Shown here one piece after another: positions 1-8,226 of a stretch of 64,000 nucleotides of DNA. This stretch comes from an uncultured Kushneria sp. (GTDB lineage Bacteria; Pseudomonadota; Gammaproteobacteria; Pseudomonadales; Halomonadaceae), in contig NZ_CANMFC010000002.1 in NCBI RefSeq assembly GCF_947497025.1, forward strand, positions 186,001-250,000, written 5' to 3'. Every line of letters begins with the position of its first letter. The stretch's first letter is position 1. The position numbers and the translations under genes were made by a program. Under the pieces are notes generated by a model. The model had not been told where the DNA came from. It saw only the letters and a list, made by a program, of their open reading frames with translations, and did not search any database.

Positions 1-2
1 TA

Positions 3-1163
3 CCGAAAGGCTATTCACTTATAGAATCTCCGACTCCTCATCCTTATATACGAGTTGCCGATATGCAGCCGGGAAAGGTGGATGGAGCAAATGTAAAGTT
101 TGTGCCTGAAAAAGCCTTTCATGCGATCAAAAATTATAGAATTTATAAAGACGATATATTTATCAGTGTGGCCGGAACTCTTGGCATGGTTGGAACCATC
201 CCAAATTACCTTGACGGAGCCTGCCTCACCGAAAATGCGGATCGGATAACCGATATCAATTGTAACCGATACTATTTAATGTATTGGTTAATGTCTGAAC
301 CAATTCAGAGAGTTATTGATTCAATTCGAACAGTCGGTGCTCAACCAAAGCTAGCGCTTGGCCGAATTGCAAAATTTGATATTGCTATTCCGCCGGACCC
401 GGAAGAACAAGCCGCTATCGCCAAAGCCCTATCTGACGCCGATGCGTTAATCGAATCGCTTGACCGCCTGATCGCCAAAAAGCGCGCTATCAAACAGGGG
501 GCCATGCAGCAACTGCTCACTGGCCAGACTCGGTTACCGGGCTTTACCGGAGAATGGGAGGCGAAGCGGCTGGAAGAAATTGGAGTCTTTTATAAAGGTC
601 AGGGCATTCGACGCGACGATGTAAGTGAAGAAGGTGTGCCATGCATTCGTTACGGAGAGATTTACACCCGATACGACAACTATGTTACGAATCCAGAATC
701 TCGCATTCCAAGAAATATAGCTCTTTCTGCCTTCCCTTTGAAAACCGGCGATATTCTTTTTGCCGGATCTGGTGAAACTGCAGAGGAGATAGGAATGTGC
801 CTAGCCTATTTGGGAGAAAGTTCAGCTTTTGCCGGCGGAGACATTGTTATATTGAGACCTCATTATGGTATCTCCGCTTATCTTGGACACTTGCTGAACC
901 ATCCCTCGATAGCCCAACAAAAAGCCCGGCTTGGACAGGGTGATGCGGTTGTTCATATAAGCGCGCGTAATCTTGCACAGATTGAATTGCGGCTACCCCG
1001 AGCAGATGAACAAACCGCTATCGCCAGCGTCCTCTCCGATATGGACGCCGAAATCGAAGCCCTGGAACACCGCCGCGACAAGGCCCGCCAGATCAAGCAG
1101 GGCATGATGCAAGCGCTCCTCACCGGTCGCACGCGACTGGTCGAGCCAGAGGCCTACCCATGA
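3..1163 (+). CDS. hsdS: Type I restriction-modification specificity subunit HsdS (5' end outside window)
   Basis: DNA-recognition subunit of a type I restriction-modification enzyme; it would direct HsdM/HsdR to a split target sequence. The frame is open from base 3 with HsdS-like residues (YIRVADM) before the first ATG at 63, so the true start lies left of the window and hsdM is presumably there too. Two target-recognition domains are separated by conserved helical spacers: EEQAAIAKALSDADALIESL at about 400-470 and a matching DEQTAIASVLSDMDAEIEAL at about 1005-1070. Each is followed by KQG-M-Q-LLTG-TRL. The recognition parts (about 60-370 and 580-980) are AT-rich compared with the spacers, as expected for domains exchanged by recombination. 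It overlaps the next gene by 4 nt. Confidence 0.9.
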   Translation, partial: PKGYSLIESPTPHPYIRVADMQPGKVDGANVKFVPEKAFHAIKNYRIYKDDIFISVAGTLGMVGTIPNYLDGACLTENADRITDINCNRYYLMYWLMSEPIQRVIDSIRTVGAQPKLALGRIAKFDIAIPPDPEEQAAIAKALSDADALIESLDRLIAKKRAIKQGAMQQLLTGQTRLPGFTGEWEAKRLEEIGVFYKGQGIRRDDVSEEGVPCIRYGEIYTRYDNYVTNPESRIPRNIALSAFPLKTGDILFAGSGETAEEIGMCLAYLGESSAFAGGDIVILRPHYGISAYLGHLLNHPSIAQQKARLGQGDAVVHISARNLAQIELRLPRADEQTAIASVLSDMDAEIEALEHRRDKARQIKQGMMQALLTGRTRLVEPEAYP

Positions 1164-2164
1164 AGCCTAGCGAATTGATTCTCTACCGCAGCGACGATGG
1201 CCAAGCGCAGGTTCACCTACGCGCTGACGGCGATACGGCCTGGCTGACGCAGGCCGACATCGCCGAGCTGTTTGAAACGAGTAAACAAAACGTCAGCCTG
1301 CATGTTCGTAACATATTGAATGAAGGCGAGCTGTTGGCAGAGTCAGTCATCAAGGAATCCTTGACAACTGCTGGAGACGGTAAACGCTATCGTGTCAAGT
1401 GGTATAACCTGCCGATGATTCTGGCAGTAGGGTATCGCGTGCGCTCCCCGCGCGGTACGCAGTTTCGGCAGTGGGCGACGGCGCATCTGAACGAATACCT
1501 GGTGAAGGGCTTCGTGATGGATGATCAGCGCCTGAAGGAGCCCGGCGGCTGGGATTACTTCGACGAACTGCTGGCCCGCATTCGCGACATTCGGGCTTCG
1601 GAAAAGCGCTTTTATCAGAAAGTGCGCGATCTGTTTGCGCTGTCCAGCGACTACCAGCCGAAAGATGCGGAAGCCGCTCTTTTTTTCGCCGAGGTACAGA
1701 ACAAGTTGCTCTATGCCGTGACTGAACGTACCGCGGCGGAAATCGTGGTCGAACGGGCGGATTCGTCCTCGCCGAATATGGCGTTGACAAGCTGGAAAGG
1801 GACGCGGGTTCGCAAACAGGATGTGGTGACGGCCAAGAATTATCTCGTGGCCGACGAGATCGAGACGCTGAACCGGCTGGTCACCCTGTTTATCGATCAG
1901 GCCGAGCTGCGCGCCAGGGATCGCCGGGATTTGACCCTCGATTACTGGCGCGACAATGTCGATCGTCTGCTGGCATTCAGTGAACGCCCGATTCTCGATG
2001 GCGCCGGCTCAATAAGTGCCGAACAGGCTCGACGGGTAGCGCATCAGCGATACGAAACCTTCGACGAACAGCGGAAAAAAGTGGAAGCGGAGCAGGCAGA
2101 CAAGGATGATCTCGAAGCGCTTCAATCGATAGAGCACCATTTGCGGCAGAATAACAAACAGTGA
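1160..2164 (+). CDS. rhuM: RhuM-family protein
   Basis: A 334-residue protein of the RhuM family, named after a gene on a Salmonella pathogenicity island; its biochemical role is not established. The family signature is at the N-terminus: an LYRSDDG start, then DTAWLTQADIAELF and SKQNVSLHVRNI around residues 25-55, which reads like a winged-helix DNA-binding motif. LPMILAVGYRVRSPRG follows near residue 85. The rest is helical and charged. It starts inside the hsdS stop (ATGA overlap), so the two are translationally coupled. RhuM genes are often embedded in type I restriction loci, which suggests an accessory role in the defence module, but that is inference. Confidence 0.85.
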   Translation: MKPSELILYRSDDGQAQVHLRADGDTAWLTQADIAELFETSKQNVSLHVRNILNEGELLAESVIKESLTTAGDGKRYRVKWYNLPMILAVGYRVRSPRGTQFRQWATAHLNEYLVKGFVMDDQRLKEPGGWDYFDELLARIRDIRASEKRFYQKVRDLFALSSDYQPKDAEAALFFAEVQNKLLYAVTERTAAEIVVERADSSSPNMALTSWKGTRVRKQDVVTAKNYLVADEIETLNRLVTLFIDQAELRARDRRDLTLDYWRDNVDRLLAFSERPILDGAGSISAEQARRVAHQRYETFDEQRKKVEAEQADKDDLEALQSIEHHLRQNNKQ

Positions 2165-2371
2165 ATCGTCTGGCAGCGCCATTGTGCAGATGGGTCGCCT
2201 CTGGTGGCGTTTTCTTGATCGGGTCTTGAACGTGGCCTGACCGTTGCATCATGTATGCCCTTTGGGGCTAATAAAAACAGTGGGTTATCTGGTTTCGGCG
2301 GATGGTATTTTCTTGATCGGGTTTTCATCGCCGACAGATAAAGCAAAAGGTTTCACTATGGGGGCAGGGGC
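2165..2371. repeat. Intergenic region with a 15-bp direct repeat (2210-2224, 2308-2322)
   Basis: This 207-bp gap between rhuM and hsdR carries two exact copies of TTTTCTTGATCGGGT, 98 bp apart. No ORF is convincing here. The purine-rich GGGGGCAGGGGC just before the hsdR ATG can serve as its ribosome-binding site. The repeats could be regulatory sites, or the footprint of a small duplication between the two genes. Confidence 0.6.
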
Positions 2372-5300
2372 ATGAGAAGCGATATCGGTCAGCGAGAGCG
2401 TCAGACCCAGCAGGCAGTGCTGCACTATTTTCAGGAAACGCTGAATTATCGCTACCTGGGCAACTGGAAGGATCGCGAGTCCAACCGCCCCATCGAAGAG
2501 ACGCTGCTGCGTGACTGGCTCAAGCAGCAGGGCCATGACACCGGTCTGATCGGCAAGGTGGTTCGCGAGCTGGATCAGGCGGCAGCCATTAGTGGCAGTA
2601 GAACCCTCTACGATGCCAACCGGGCGGTATACAGTCTGCTTCGCTACGGCGTGAAGGTAAAACCCTCGATCGACTCGCAAACGGTCACCGTCTGGCTGAT
2701 CGATTGGCATACCCCGGAAAACAACGATTTCGCTGTCGCCGAAGAGGTGTCAGTAAGCGGTCCGAGCGCCAAACGCCCGGATGTGGTGCTCTATGTTAAC
2801 GGTCTGGCGCTGGGGGTACTGGAACTCAAGCGCTCGACGGTTTCGGTCACCCAGGGCATTCGTCAGAACCTCGACAACCAGAAAGCCGATTTCATCCGCC
2901 CCTTCTTTGCAACCAACCAGTTGGTGATGGCGGGCAACCCCAGCGAAGGGCTGCGCTACGCCGTGATCGATACGCCAGAGAAGTACTGGCTCGAGTGGCA
3001 GGAACAGAATCCCGAGTGGTCGCCCCGGGCACCGGTCGAACCGAAAACGCTCGCCCCCTGGGATCAGGGTCCGCTGTCGAAACTGCATGAGCAACTGGGC
3101 TGGCTGTGCAACAAACCGCGCTTTCTGGAGATTCTGCACGACTTTATCGTCTTCGATGCCGGCATCAAGAAGACCTGCCGTCATAATCAGTACTTTGGCG
3201 TACGGGCTGCACGCGATTTCGTGCGCCGGCATGAAGGCGGCATTCTCTGGCATACCCAAGGCAGCGGCAAGTCGCTGACCATGGTGTGGCTGGCCAAATG
3301 GATTCGCGAGAACGTGGCCAATGCTCGCGTGCTGATCATTACTGATCGCACCGAGCTGGATGAGCAGATAGAAAAGGTTTTCAAGGGCGTCGATGAACAT
3401 ATTTACCGCACCCGTAGCGGTGCCGATCTGATCAGCGTTCTCGGCCTCGATAAAGAGTGGTTGATCGGCTCGCTGATTCACAAGTTCGGTGCCTCCGAGG
3501 AAGGCGATGTGGATGCCTTTCTTCAGGAGGTGCAGGGCAATCTGCCCGATGGATTCCATGCCAGGGGCAAACTTTTTGTTTTCGTGGACGAGTGCCACCG
3601 AACCCAGTCCGGCAAGCTGCACGATGCCATGAAGGCGTTACTGCCCGATGCGATGCTGTTGGGCTTTACGGGTACGCCGCTGCTCAAGGCGGACAAGCGC
3701 AAGAGCATCGAGGTCTTTGGTCCTTACATCCATACCTACAAATACGATGAAGCCGTACAGGACGGCGTTGTGCTTGATTTGCGCTATGAGGCCCGCGACA
3801 TCGATCAGCACGTAACGTCACAGGAGAAGATCGACCAGTGGTTCGAGGTCAGGACCAAGGGGCTCAACGATTACGCCCGCGCACAGCTCAAGAAACGCTG
3901 GGGTACCCTGCAGAAGGTTCTCAGCTCACGGGACCGGCTGGAAAAGATCGTCGCCGATATCCTGTGGGATATGGCGACTCGAGATCGTCTAATGAGCGGT
4001 CACGGTAACGCCATGCTGGCCGCGGGCAGCATTTACTCGGCGTGTCGGCTTTTCGAGATGTTTCAGCAGACGGAGCTGAAGGGAAAGTGCGCCATCGTGA
4101 CGTCCTATGTCCCTTCCACCGCCACGATCAAGGGGGAAACCACCGGCGAAGGTGAAACGGAAAAGCTGCACCAGTACGAGATTTACCGGCGTATGCTGGC
4201 CGCTCATTTTGACGAACCCATGGAAACGGCGCAGCACAAGGTAGAGACCTTTGAAAAAGAGGTGAAAAAACGTTTCATCGACGAGCCGGCGCAGATGAAG
4301 CTGTTGATCGTGGTGGATAAACTGCTGACCGGCTTCGACGCACCGCCGGCGACCTACCTCTATATCGATAAATCGATGCGCGATCACGGCCTGTTTCAGG
4401 CCATCTGCCGCGTCAATCGGTTACACAGCGAGGACAAGGAAGTCGGTTATGTAATTGATTACAAGGATCTGTTCAGATCGCTGGAGCAGTCCATCCAGGA
4501 CTATACCGGCGGTGCCTTCGATGCGTTCGACGCCGAGGATGTGCAGGGGCTACTGGAAGATCGTTTGGAAAAAGCACGAGAGCGTCTGGAAGAGACCCGC
4601 GAAGCGGTCAAGGCGGTTTGCGAGGGGGTAGAGCCGCCTGCGGACAGCGCCGCCTATCGGCGCTATTTTGTGGGGGCAAGCAACGACCCGACGCTTCAAC
4701 AGGAAAACGAGCCGCGCAGGCTGGCCCTTTACAAGCATGTTGGCGCCTTGCTGCGTGCCTGGGCCAATCTGGCCAATGAGATGGAGCAGGCGGGCTACAG
4801 CGAGGCCGAAGCGGCGACCGTGCGCGAGGAGGTCACCTACTATGAAAAGGTACGCGAGGAGATCAAGCTCGCCAGCGGTGACTACATCGACATGAAGCTC
4901 TATGAGCCGGCCATGCGACATCTTCTGGATACCTATATCCGCGCTGACGAGAGTGAGAAGCTCTCAGCTTTCGATGACATGACGCTGGTGGAGCTGATTG
5001 TCGAGCGCGGGGAAGAGGCCGTTGAGGCGCTACCAGAATCGATATCAGGTAATCAGGAGGCGATGGCGGAAACCATCGAAAACAACGTTCGTCGTCTGAT
5101 CATCGATGAAATGGCAGTAAACCCGAGATATTACGAAAAGATGTCCGAGCTGCTGGACGCGCTGATCGAACAGCGCCGCCAGCAGGCCATCGAATATCGG
5201 GAATATCTAAAAAGGGTTGTCGAACTGACACGCCAGACAACACAGCAGCAAGCAGACAAGCGCTACCCCGCAGGTATCGACACCCCGGCTATCAAGGCGC

Positions 5301-5512
5301 TGTATGACAATCTTGGCGAAAATGCGACATTGGCGATACGACTGGATGATCGTATTCGCTCGGTCAAAAGAGCGGACTGGCGTGACAACGCCTTCAAGGT
5401 GAAGGAGCTTCGTAACGCTGTCAGCAATTTCCTTGATGCCGAAGTACGCGAGCAGGGCGGCGCCGATATTGATACCGTCATGGCGCTGATAAAGGCGCAG
5501 CATGAATACTGA
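2372..5512 (+). CDS. hsdR: Type I restriction endonuclease subunit R (HsdR)
   Basis: Motor and nuclease subunit of the type I restriction enzyme; it translocates DNA using ATP and cuts at a distance from the recognition site. At 1046 residues it has normal family length. The N-terminal nuclease domain shows a PD...ELK motif: PDVVLYVNG near residue 135 and GVLELKRS near 150. The helicase core follows, with Walker A (HTQGSGKS) near residue 292, a DEAD-like box VDECHRTQ near 405 and motif III GFTGTP near 432. KLLTGFDAP and the arginine motif QAICRVNRL follow near residues 650-680. The C-terminal 300 residues are helical and would contact HsdM. All motifs look intact. The last 11 nt overlap the next gene. 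Confidence 0.95.
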   Translation: MRSDIGQRERQTQQAVLHYFQETLNYRYLGNWKDRESNRPIEETLLRDWLKQQGHDTGLIGKVVRELDQAAAISGSRTLYDANRAVYSLLRYGVKVKPSIDSQTVTVWLIDWHTPENNDFAVAEEVSVSGPSAKRPDVVLYVNGLALGVLELKRSTVSVTQGIRQNLDNQKADFIRPFFATNQLVMAGNPSEGLRYAVIDTPEKYWLEWQEQNPEWSPRAPVEPKTLAPWDQGPLSKLHEQLGWLCNKPRFLEILHDFIVFDAGIKKTCRHNQYFGVRAARDFVRRHEGGILWHTQGSGKSLTMVWLAKWIRENVANARVLIITDRTELDEQIEKVFKGVDEHIYRTRSGADLISVLGLDKEWLIGSLIHKFGASEEGDVDAFLQEVQGNLPDGFHARGKLFVFVDECHRTQSGKLHDAMKALLPDAMLLGFTGTPLLKADKRKSIEVFGPYIHTYKYDEAVQDGVVLDLRYEARDIDQHVTSQEKIDQWFEVRTKGLNDYARAQLKKRWGTLQKVLSSRDRLEKIVADILWDMATRDRLMSGHGNAMLAAGSIYSACRLFEMFQQTELKGKCAIVTSYVPSTATIKGETTGEGETEKLHQYEIYRRMLAAHFDEPMETAQHKVETFEKEVKKRFIDEPAQMKLLIVVDKLLTGFDAPPATYLYIDKSMRDHGLFQAICRVNRLHSEDKEVGYVIDYKDLFRSLEQSIQDYTGGAFDAFDAEDVQGLLEDRLEKARERLEETREAVKAVCEGVEPPADSAAYRRYFVGASNDPTLQQENEPRRLALYKHVGALLRAWANLANEMEQAGYSEAEAATVREEVTYYEKVREEIKLASGDYIDMKLYEPAMRHLLDTYIRADESEKLSAFDDMTLVELIVERGEEAVEALPESISGNQEAMAETIENNVRRLIIDEMAVNPRYYEKMSELLDALIEQRRQQAIEYREYLKRVVELTRQTTQQQADKRYPAGIDTPAIKALYDNLGENATLAIRLDDRIRSVKRADWRDNAFKVKELRNAVSNFLDAEVREQGGADIDTVMALIKAQHEY

Positions 5513-6221
5513 GATCGAGGTGAGCGGTATCCGCGTCGATATCCACCGCAAGCCAATCAAGAACCTCCATGTCGGTGTCTATCCACCGGACGGTCGCGTG
5601 CGTGTCGCGGCGCCCGAGCGCCTGGACGATGAAGCCGTGCGTTTGGCCATCGTCTCTCGCCTGAGCTGGATTCGTCGCCAGCGCCGTGGATTCATCGAGC
5701 AGACGAGAGAGTCAGCGCGCGAGATGGTGACCGGAGAGAGCCACTATTTTCGCGGCCGTCGATATCGGCTCAACGTTCTGGAACAGAGGACGCCCCCGGA
5801 CGTTCGGATCGCGGGTAGACATACGCTTGAACTACGTGTGCCTCCGGATAGCGAGACCCGGTATCGCCGCAACGTTCTTGAGCGCTGGCACCGTGATCAG
5901 CTGTATCAGGCGATACCCGATTTGATAGAAACCTGGTCACCCATCGTCGGTGTCGAGGTAGCAGAATGCAGGGTCAAGCGTATGAAAACACACTGGGGCT
6001 CCTGCAATATTGCAGCCCGACGCATCTGGTTGAATCTTGAGCTGATTCGCAAGCCACCCAAATGTTTGGAATACATTTTCGTCCATGAAATGGTTCATCT
6101 GCTGGAGCGCCATCACAATGAGCGTTTTCGCCGGCTGATGGATACGTTCATGCCGGATTGGCGCCTGCGCAAGGACGAGTTGAACAAGGCGCCGCTGGCT
6201 CATGAAAAGTGGGATTACTGA
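5502..6221 (+). CDS. YgjP/SprT-like M48-type zinc metallopeptidase (DUF45)
   Basis: A 239-residue predicted zinc-dependent peptidase. The zinc site is HEMVHLLERHHNERF around residues 195-209: two histidines and a catalytic glutamate in HExxH, plus a third ligand histidine just after. WGSCNIAARRIWLNLELI, typical of the YgjP/DUF45 family, precedes it. There is no signal peptide or membrane segment, so it should be cytosolic. It starts inside the end of hsdR (11-nt overlap) and is therefore part of the restriction operon. Genes of this family are commonly found beside hsdR, but their task there is not known. It could process or regulate a restriction subunit. Confidence 0.8.
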   Translation: MNTEIEVSGIRVDIHRKPIKNLHVGVYPPDGRVRVAAPERLDDEAVRLAIVSRLSWIRRQRRGFIEQTRESAREMVTGESHYFRGRRYRLNVLEQRTPPDVRIAGRHTLELRVPPDSETRYRRNVLERWHRDQLYQAIPDLIETWSPIVGVEVAECRVKRMKTHWGSCNIAARRIWLNLELIRKPPKCLEYIFVHEMVHLLERHHNERFRRLMDTFMPDWRLRKDELNKAPLAHEKWDY

Positions 6222-6404
6222 CTTAGGGAAAACCTCTTTGACGTCTCAACGTCACTGATCCGCCGCTGGCTGGGTGATGCTGCCGGCCAGTACGGTCAGG
6301 TATAGACGACGCGGTAGTCATCATCGCCGCGGCTGTCGTTACGGTGTCCTACACTGAAAGCGTCTGACAGCCCTTACAACGCCGGATACGCGAGCCCTGC
6401 GCCC

Positions 6405-7265
6405 ATGACCTCGACCTTTTTGCGTGACGCCATGATCGAGCGCCTGGGGTCGGCGCGTACCGATCAAAACCCCGGCCCCTTCCCCCGTGACGGCCTGGTC
6501 AGAAACATCCACGGCGATTTCACCCCGATGATGTGCGGCGGTATCAGCGCGCTGTTGCTGCAGATGCTGCACCCGCTGGCGCTGGCCGGTATCTGGGACC
6601 ATTCGCGCTTTCGCGAGGACATGATCGGGCGGCTCAGGCGCACCAGTGATTTCATTGCCACCACCAGCTTTGGCACGTTCGAGCAGGCCGAAGCCGCTAT
6701 TGCCCGCGTGCGGCGGGTCCATGAGTACGTGAAGGGCCATGCTGCCGACGGTCGGCCCTACGCCGCCGATGATCCCGACCTGCTGGTGTGGGTCCATGTG
6801 GCCGAAATGAGCCGCTTTCTCACCGCGCACCTGCGCTATCGTAATCCACACCTGAGCCACACCCAGCAGGATCGCTACTTCTTCGAGACCGCCTGCATTG
6901 CCGAGGCACTGGGCGCACGCAACGTACCGGACAGTCGCGCCGCGGTAGAGGATTATTTCGCGCGGACGCGTCATGAACTGGTCTGTGATGCGCGCACCAG
7001 GGAGGTCATTGAGGTGTTGCTGGATGCCCCGCCGCGCAATCTCGTGCTGCGTCCGGCCGGGGCGCTGTTCATGCGCGCCGGCATCGATCTGTTGCCCGAC
7101 TGGGCTGGTGAAATCCTGGAATTGAAGATGTCGCGCCTGCAGCGACGCATGGTGCGCACCGGTATCAAAAGCGCGATGCCGATGATCAGTCGAGCGGTCC
7201 GAAGCGGCGCCTATCAGCGCACGCTGGTGCGACTGCAAAAAAATGACGGGCAAGCGAAGGGCTAG
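6405..7265 (+). CDS. MpaB/DUF2236 family oxygenase-like protein
   Basis: A 286-residue protein of the MpaB/DUF2236 family. Characterised relatives include the latex-clearing protein Lcp and the fungal MpaB oxygenase, so a haem-dependent oxygenase is possible. Family features seen: LLLQMLHPLALAGIWDHSRF near residues 48-65, a central WVHVAEMSRFL near residue 125, and an ISRAVRSGAY-like C-terminal region. No signal peptide is evident. It is a single gene between the restriction locus and the sugar cluster, and it converges on apnO. Substrate is unknown. Confidence 0.75.
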   Translation: MTSTFLRDAMIERLGSARTDQNPGPFPRDGLVRNIHGDFTPMMCGGISALLLQMLHPLALAGIWDHSRFREDMIGRLRRTSDFIATTSFGTFEQAEAAIARVRRVHEYVKGHAADGRPYAADDPDLLVWVHVAEMSRFLTAHLRYRNPHLSHTQQDRYFFETACIAEALGARNVPDSRAAVEDYFARTRHELVCDARTREVIEVLLDAPPRNLVLRPAGALFMRAGIDLLPDWAGEILELKMSRLQRRMVRTGIKSAMPMISRAVRSGAYQRTLVRLQKNDGQAKG

Positions 7266-7302
7266 AGAAAGGGCCAGGGCTAGCAGGGCTAGGGAAAGGG
7301 CA
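7259..7302 (+). repeat. G-rich tract with GGGCTAG repeats at the end of the MpaB gene (G-quadruplex-type)
   Basis: From the stop codon onward, GGGCTAG occurs at 7259, 7277 and 7286. GGGCTAG(A/G)GAAAGGGC is present twice (7259-7274 and 7286-7301). Between 7271 and 7300 five G3 runs are separated by loops of 3, 6, 3 and 3 nt, fitting the usual G-quadruplex pattern on the + strand. The tract lies directly before a strong hairpin, between two convergent genes. Confidence 0.7.
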
Positions 7303-7305
7303 GAA

Positions 7306-7330
7306 GGGTCGGGCACCGGCTGCCCGACCC
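7306..7330. terminator. Hairpin between convergent genes
   Basis: A perfect 10-bp stem (GGGTCGGGCA / TGCCCGACCC) with a 5-nt loop lies between the MpaB gene (+) and apnO (-). There is no long T run on either side, so it may act as a bidirectional barrier rather than a classical intrinsic terminator. Confidence 0.7.
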
Positions 7331-7338
7331 AACGGGCA

Positions 7339-8226
7339 TTACTCGGCGGTAGACACTGGCGCCGAGGTATCGCGGCGCACCTGGTCGATCCTGAGCATGC
7401 GCGCGATGACCCTGTCGAGCTCCTCCTGCTCGAAGATCTTCTTCCAGTCATCCTTGAGGATATTTTCACGTCCGTAGTCGATGGCGATCATGCAGGCATC
7501 CGAGAACGGGTTGGTGCTGCGAAACGCCACGGCCAGTGCAATCTGGATATGGCCGTAGAGCATCGCCTCGGCCGCCTCCCGGGCCACGCCGGTGCGCGCC
7601 ACCGTTTCATCCAGCGCTTCCTTCATGAAAGTGCCCACCATGCAGGCCACGGTCTCCACCAGCGTCGGCTCGAGATAGGCCAGCTGTGTGACGGTCATCC
7701 AGTGCACCTTGTCGACCGGGCCATACATCCGGCGAATCACCGTCTCAAGTGAGGCGCGCTCTGCCTCGCTGCCCTGTTCAAAGGCAGCCGCCACCGACTG
7801 TGTGGCGGCACTGCCGCCAAAGGCGTCGGCCCACTCTTCGTCGCTGCGACGCTCCAGAAACACCGACGGGTGGCAGGGGTGCGCGACGGCGTAGTGAATC
7901 TCGTCGCGCTGATGCAAAAGATTGGCATACGCCGCCGCCGGGTCCAGCGTGAGCACCGTGGCGCCGACCTTCATGCGCGGCACCAGCTGTGCGGAGACCC
8001 TGCCCAGCACGATGTCGGGTACGGCCAGAATCACCAGATCGCAGCGCTCGATGACCTGCTCGATGTCGCTGACCTCTCGCCCGAGTTCACGCATTGTCTC
8101 CTGCGCGGCGGGAGCATTTTCGCAGTAATAAATGTGGCTACTGCTGCCTTCAAGATTGGCCGAGATGCGCATGCCCATCTTGCCGCCGGCACCTACCAGC
8201 GCGATGTGCTGATACAGGTTATCCAT
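7339..8226 (-). CDS. apnO: D-apionate oxidoisomerase-like protein (6-phosphogluconate dehydrogenase-type fold)
   Basis: A 295-residue NAD-dependent enzyme. The N-terminal Rossmann motif is HIALVGAGGKMGMRIS near residues 7-21; the C-terminal helical domain is of the phosphogluconate-dehydrogenase type. PCHPSVF near residue 118 resembles the conserved catalytic region of the family. In the described D-apiose pathway, ApnO converts D-apionate to 3-oxo-isoapionate. The assignment rests on the fold plus the neighbours (TIM-barrel decarboxylase, lactonase pieces, Gfo/Idh dehydrogenase). The ribosome-binding site AGGAG lies inside the end of the upstream gene, and the two overlap by 8 nt, so they are coupled. 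A different hydroxyacid dehydrogenase remains possible. Confidence 0.6.
   Translation of the reverse strand: MDNLYQHIALVGAGGKMGMRISANLEGSSSHIYYCENAPAAQETMRELGREVSDIEQVIERCDLVILAVPDIVLGRVSAQLVPRMKVGATVLTLDPAAAYANLLHQRDEIHYAVAHPCHPSVFLERRSDEEWADAFGGSAATQSVAAAFEQGSEAERASLETVIRRMYGPVDKVHWMTVTQLAYLEPTLVETVACMVGTFMKEALDETVARTGVAREAAEAMLYGHIQIALAVAFRSTNPFSDACMIAIDYGRENILKDDWKKIFEQEELDRVIARMLRIDQVRRDTSAPVSTAE

Noticed and set aside
63-65. ATG at 63 as the start of hsdS
   Set aside because: The frame stays open to base 3 with HsdS-like residues, so the gene enters from outside the window.
2750-3622. Long minus-strand open frame inside hsdR (and similar frames opposite other genes)
   Set aside because: Complementary frame of a high-GC gene, no recognisable domain, while the sense frame has all HsdR motifs.
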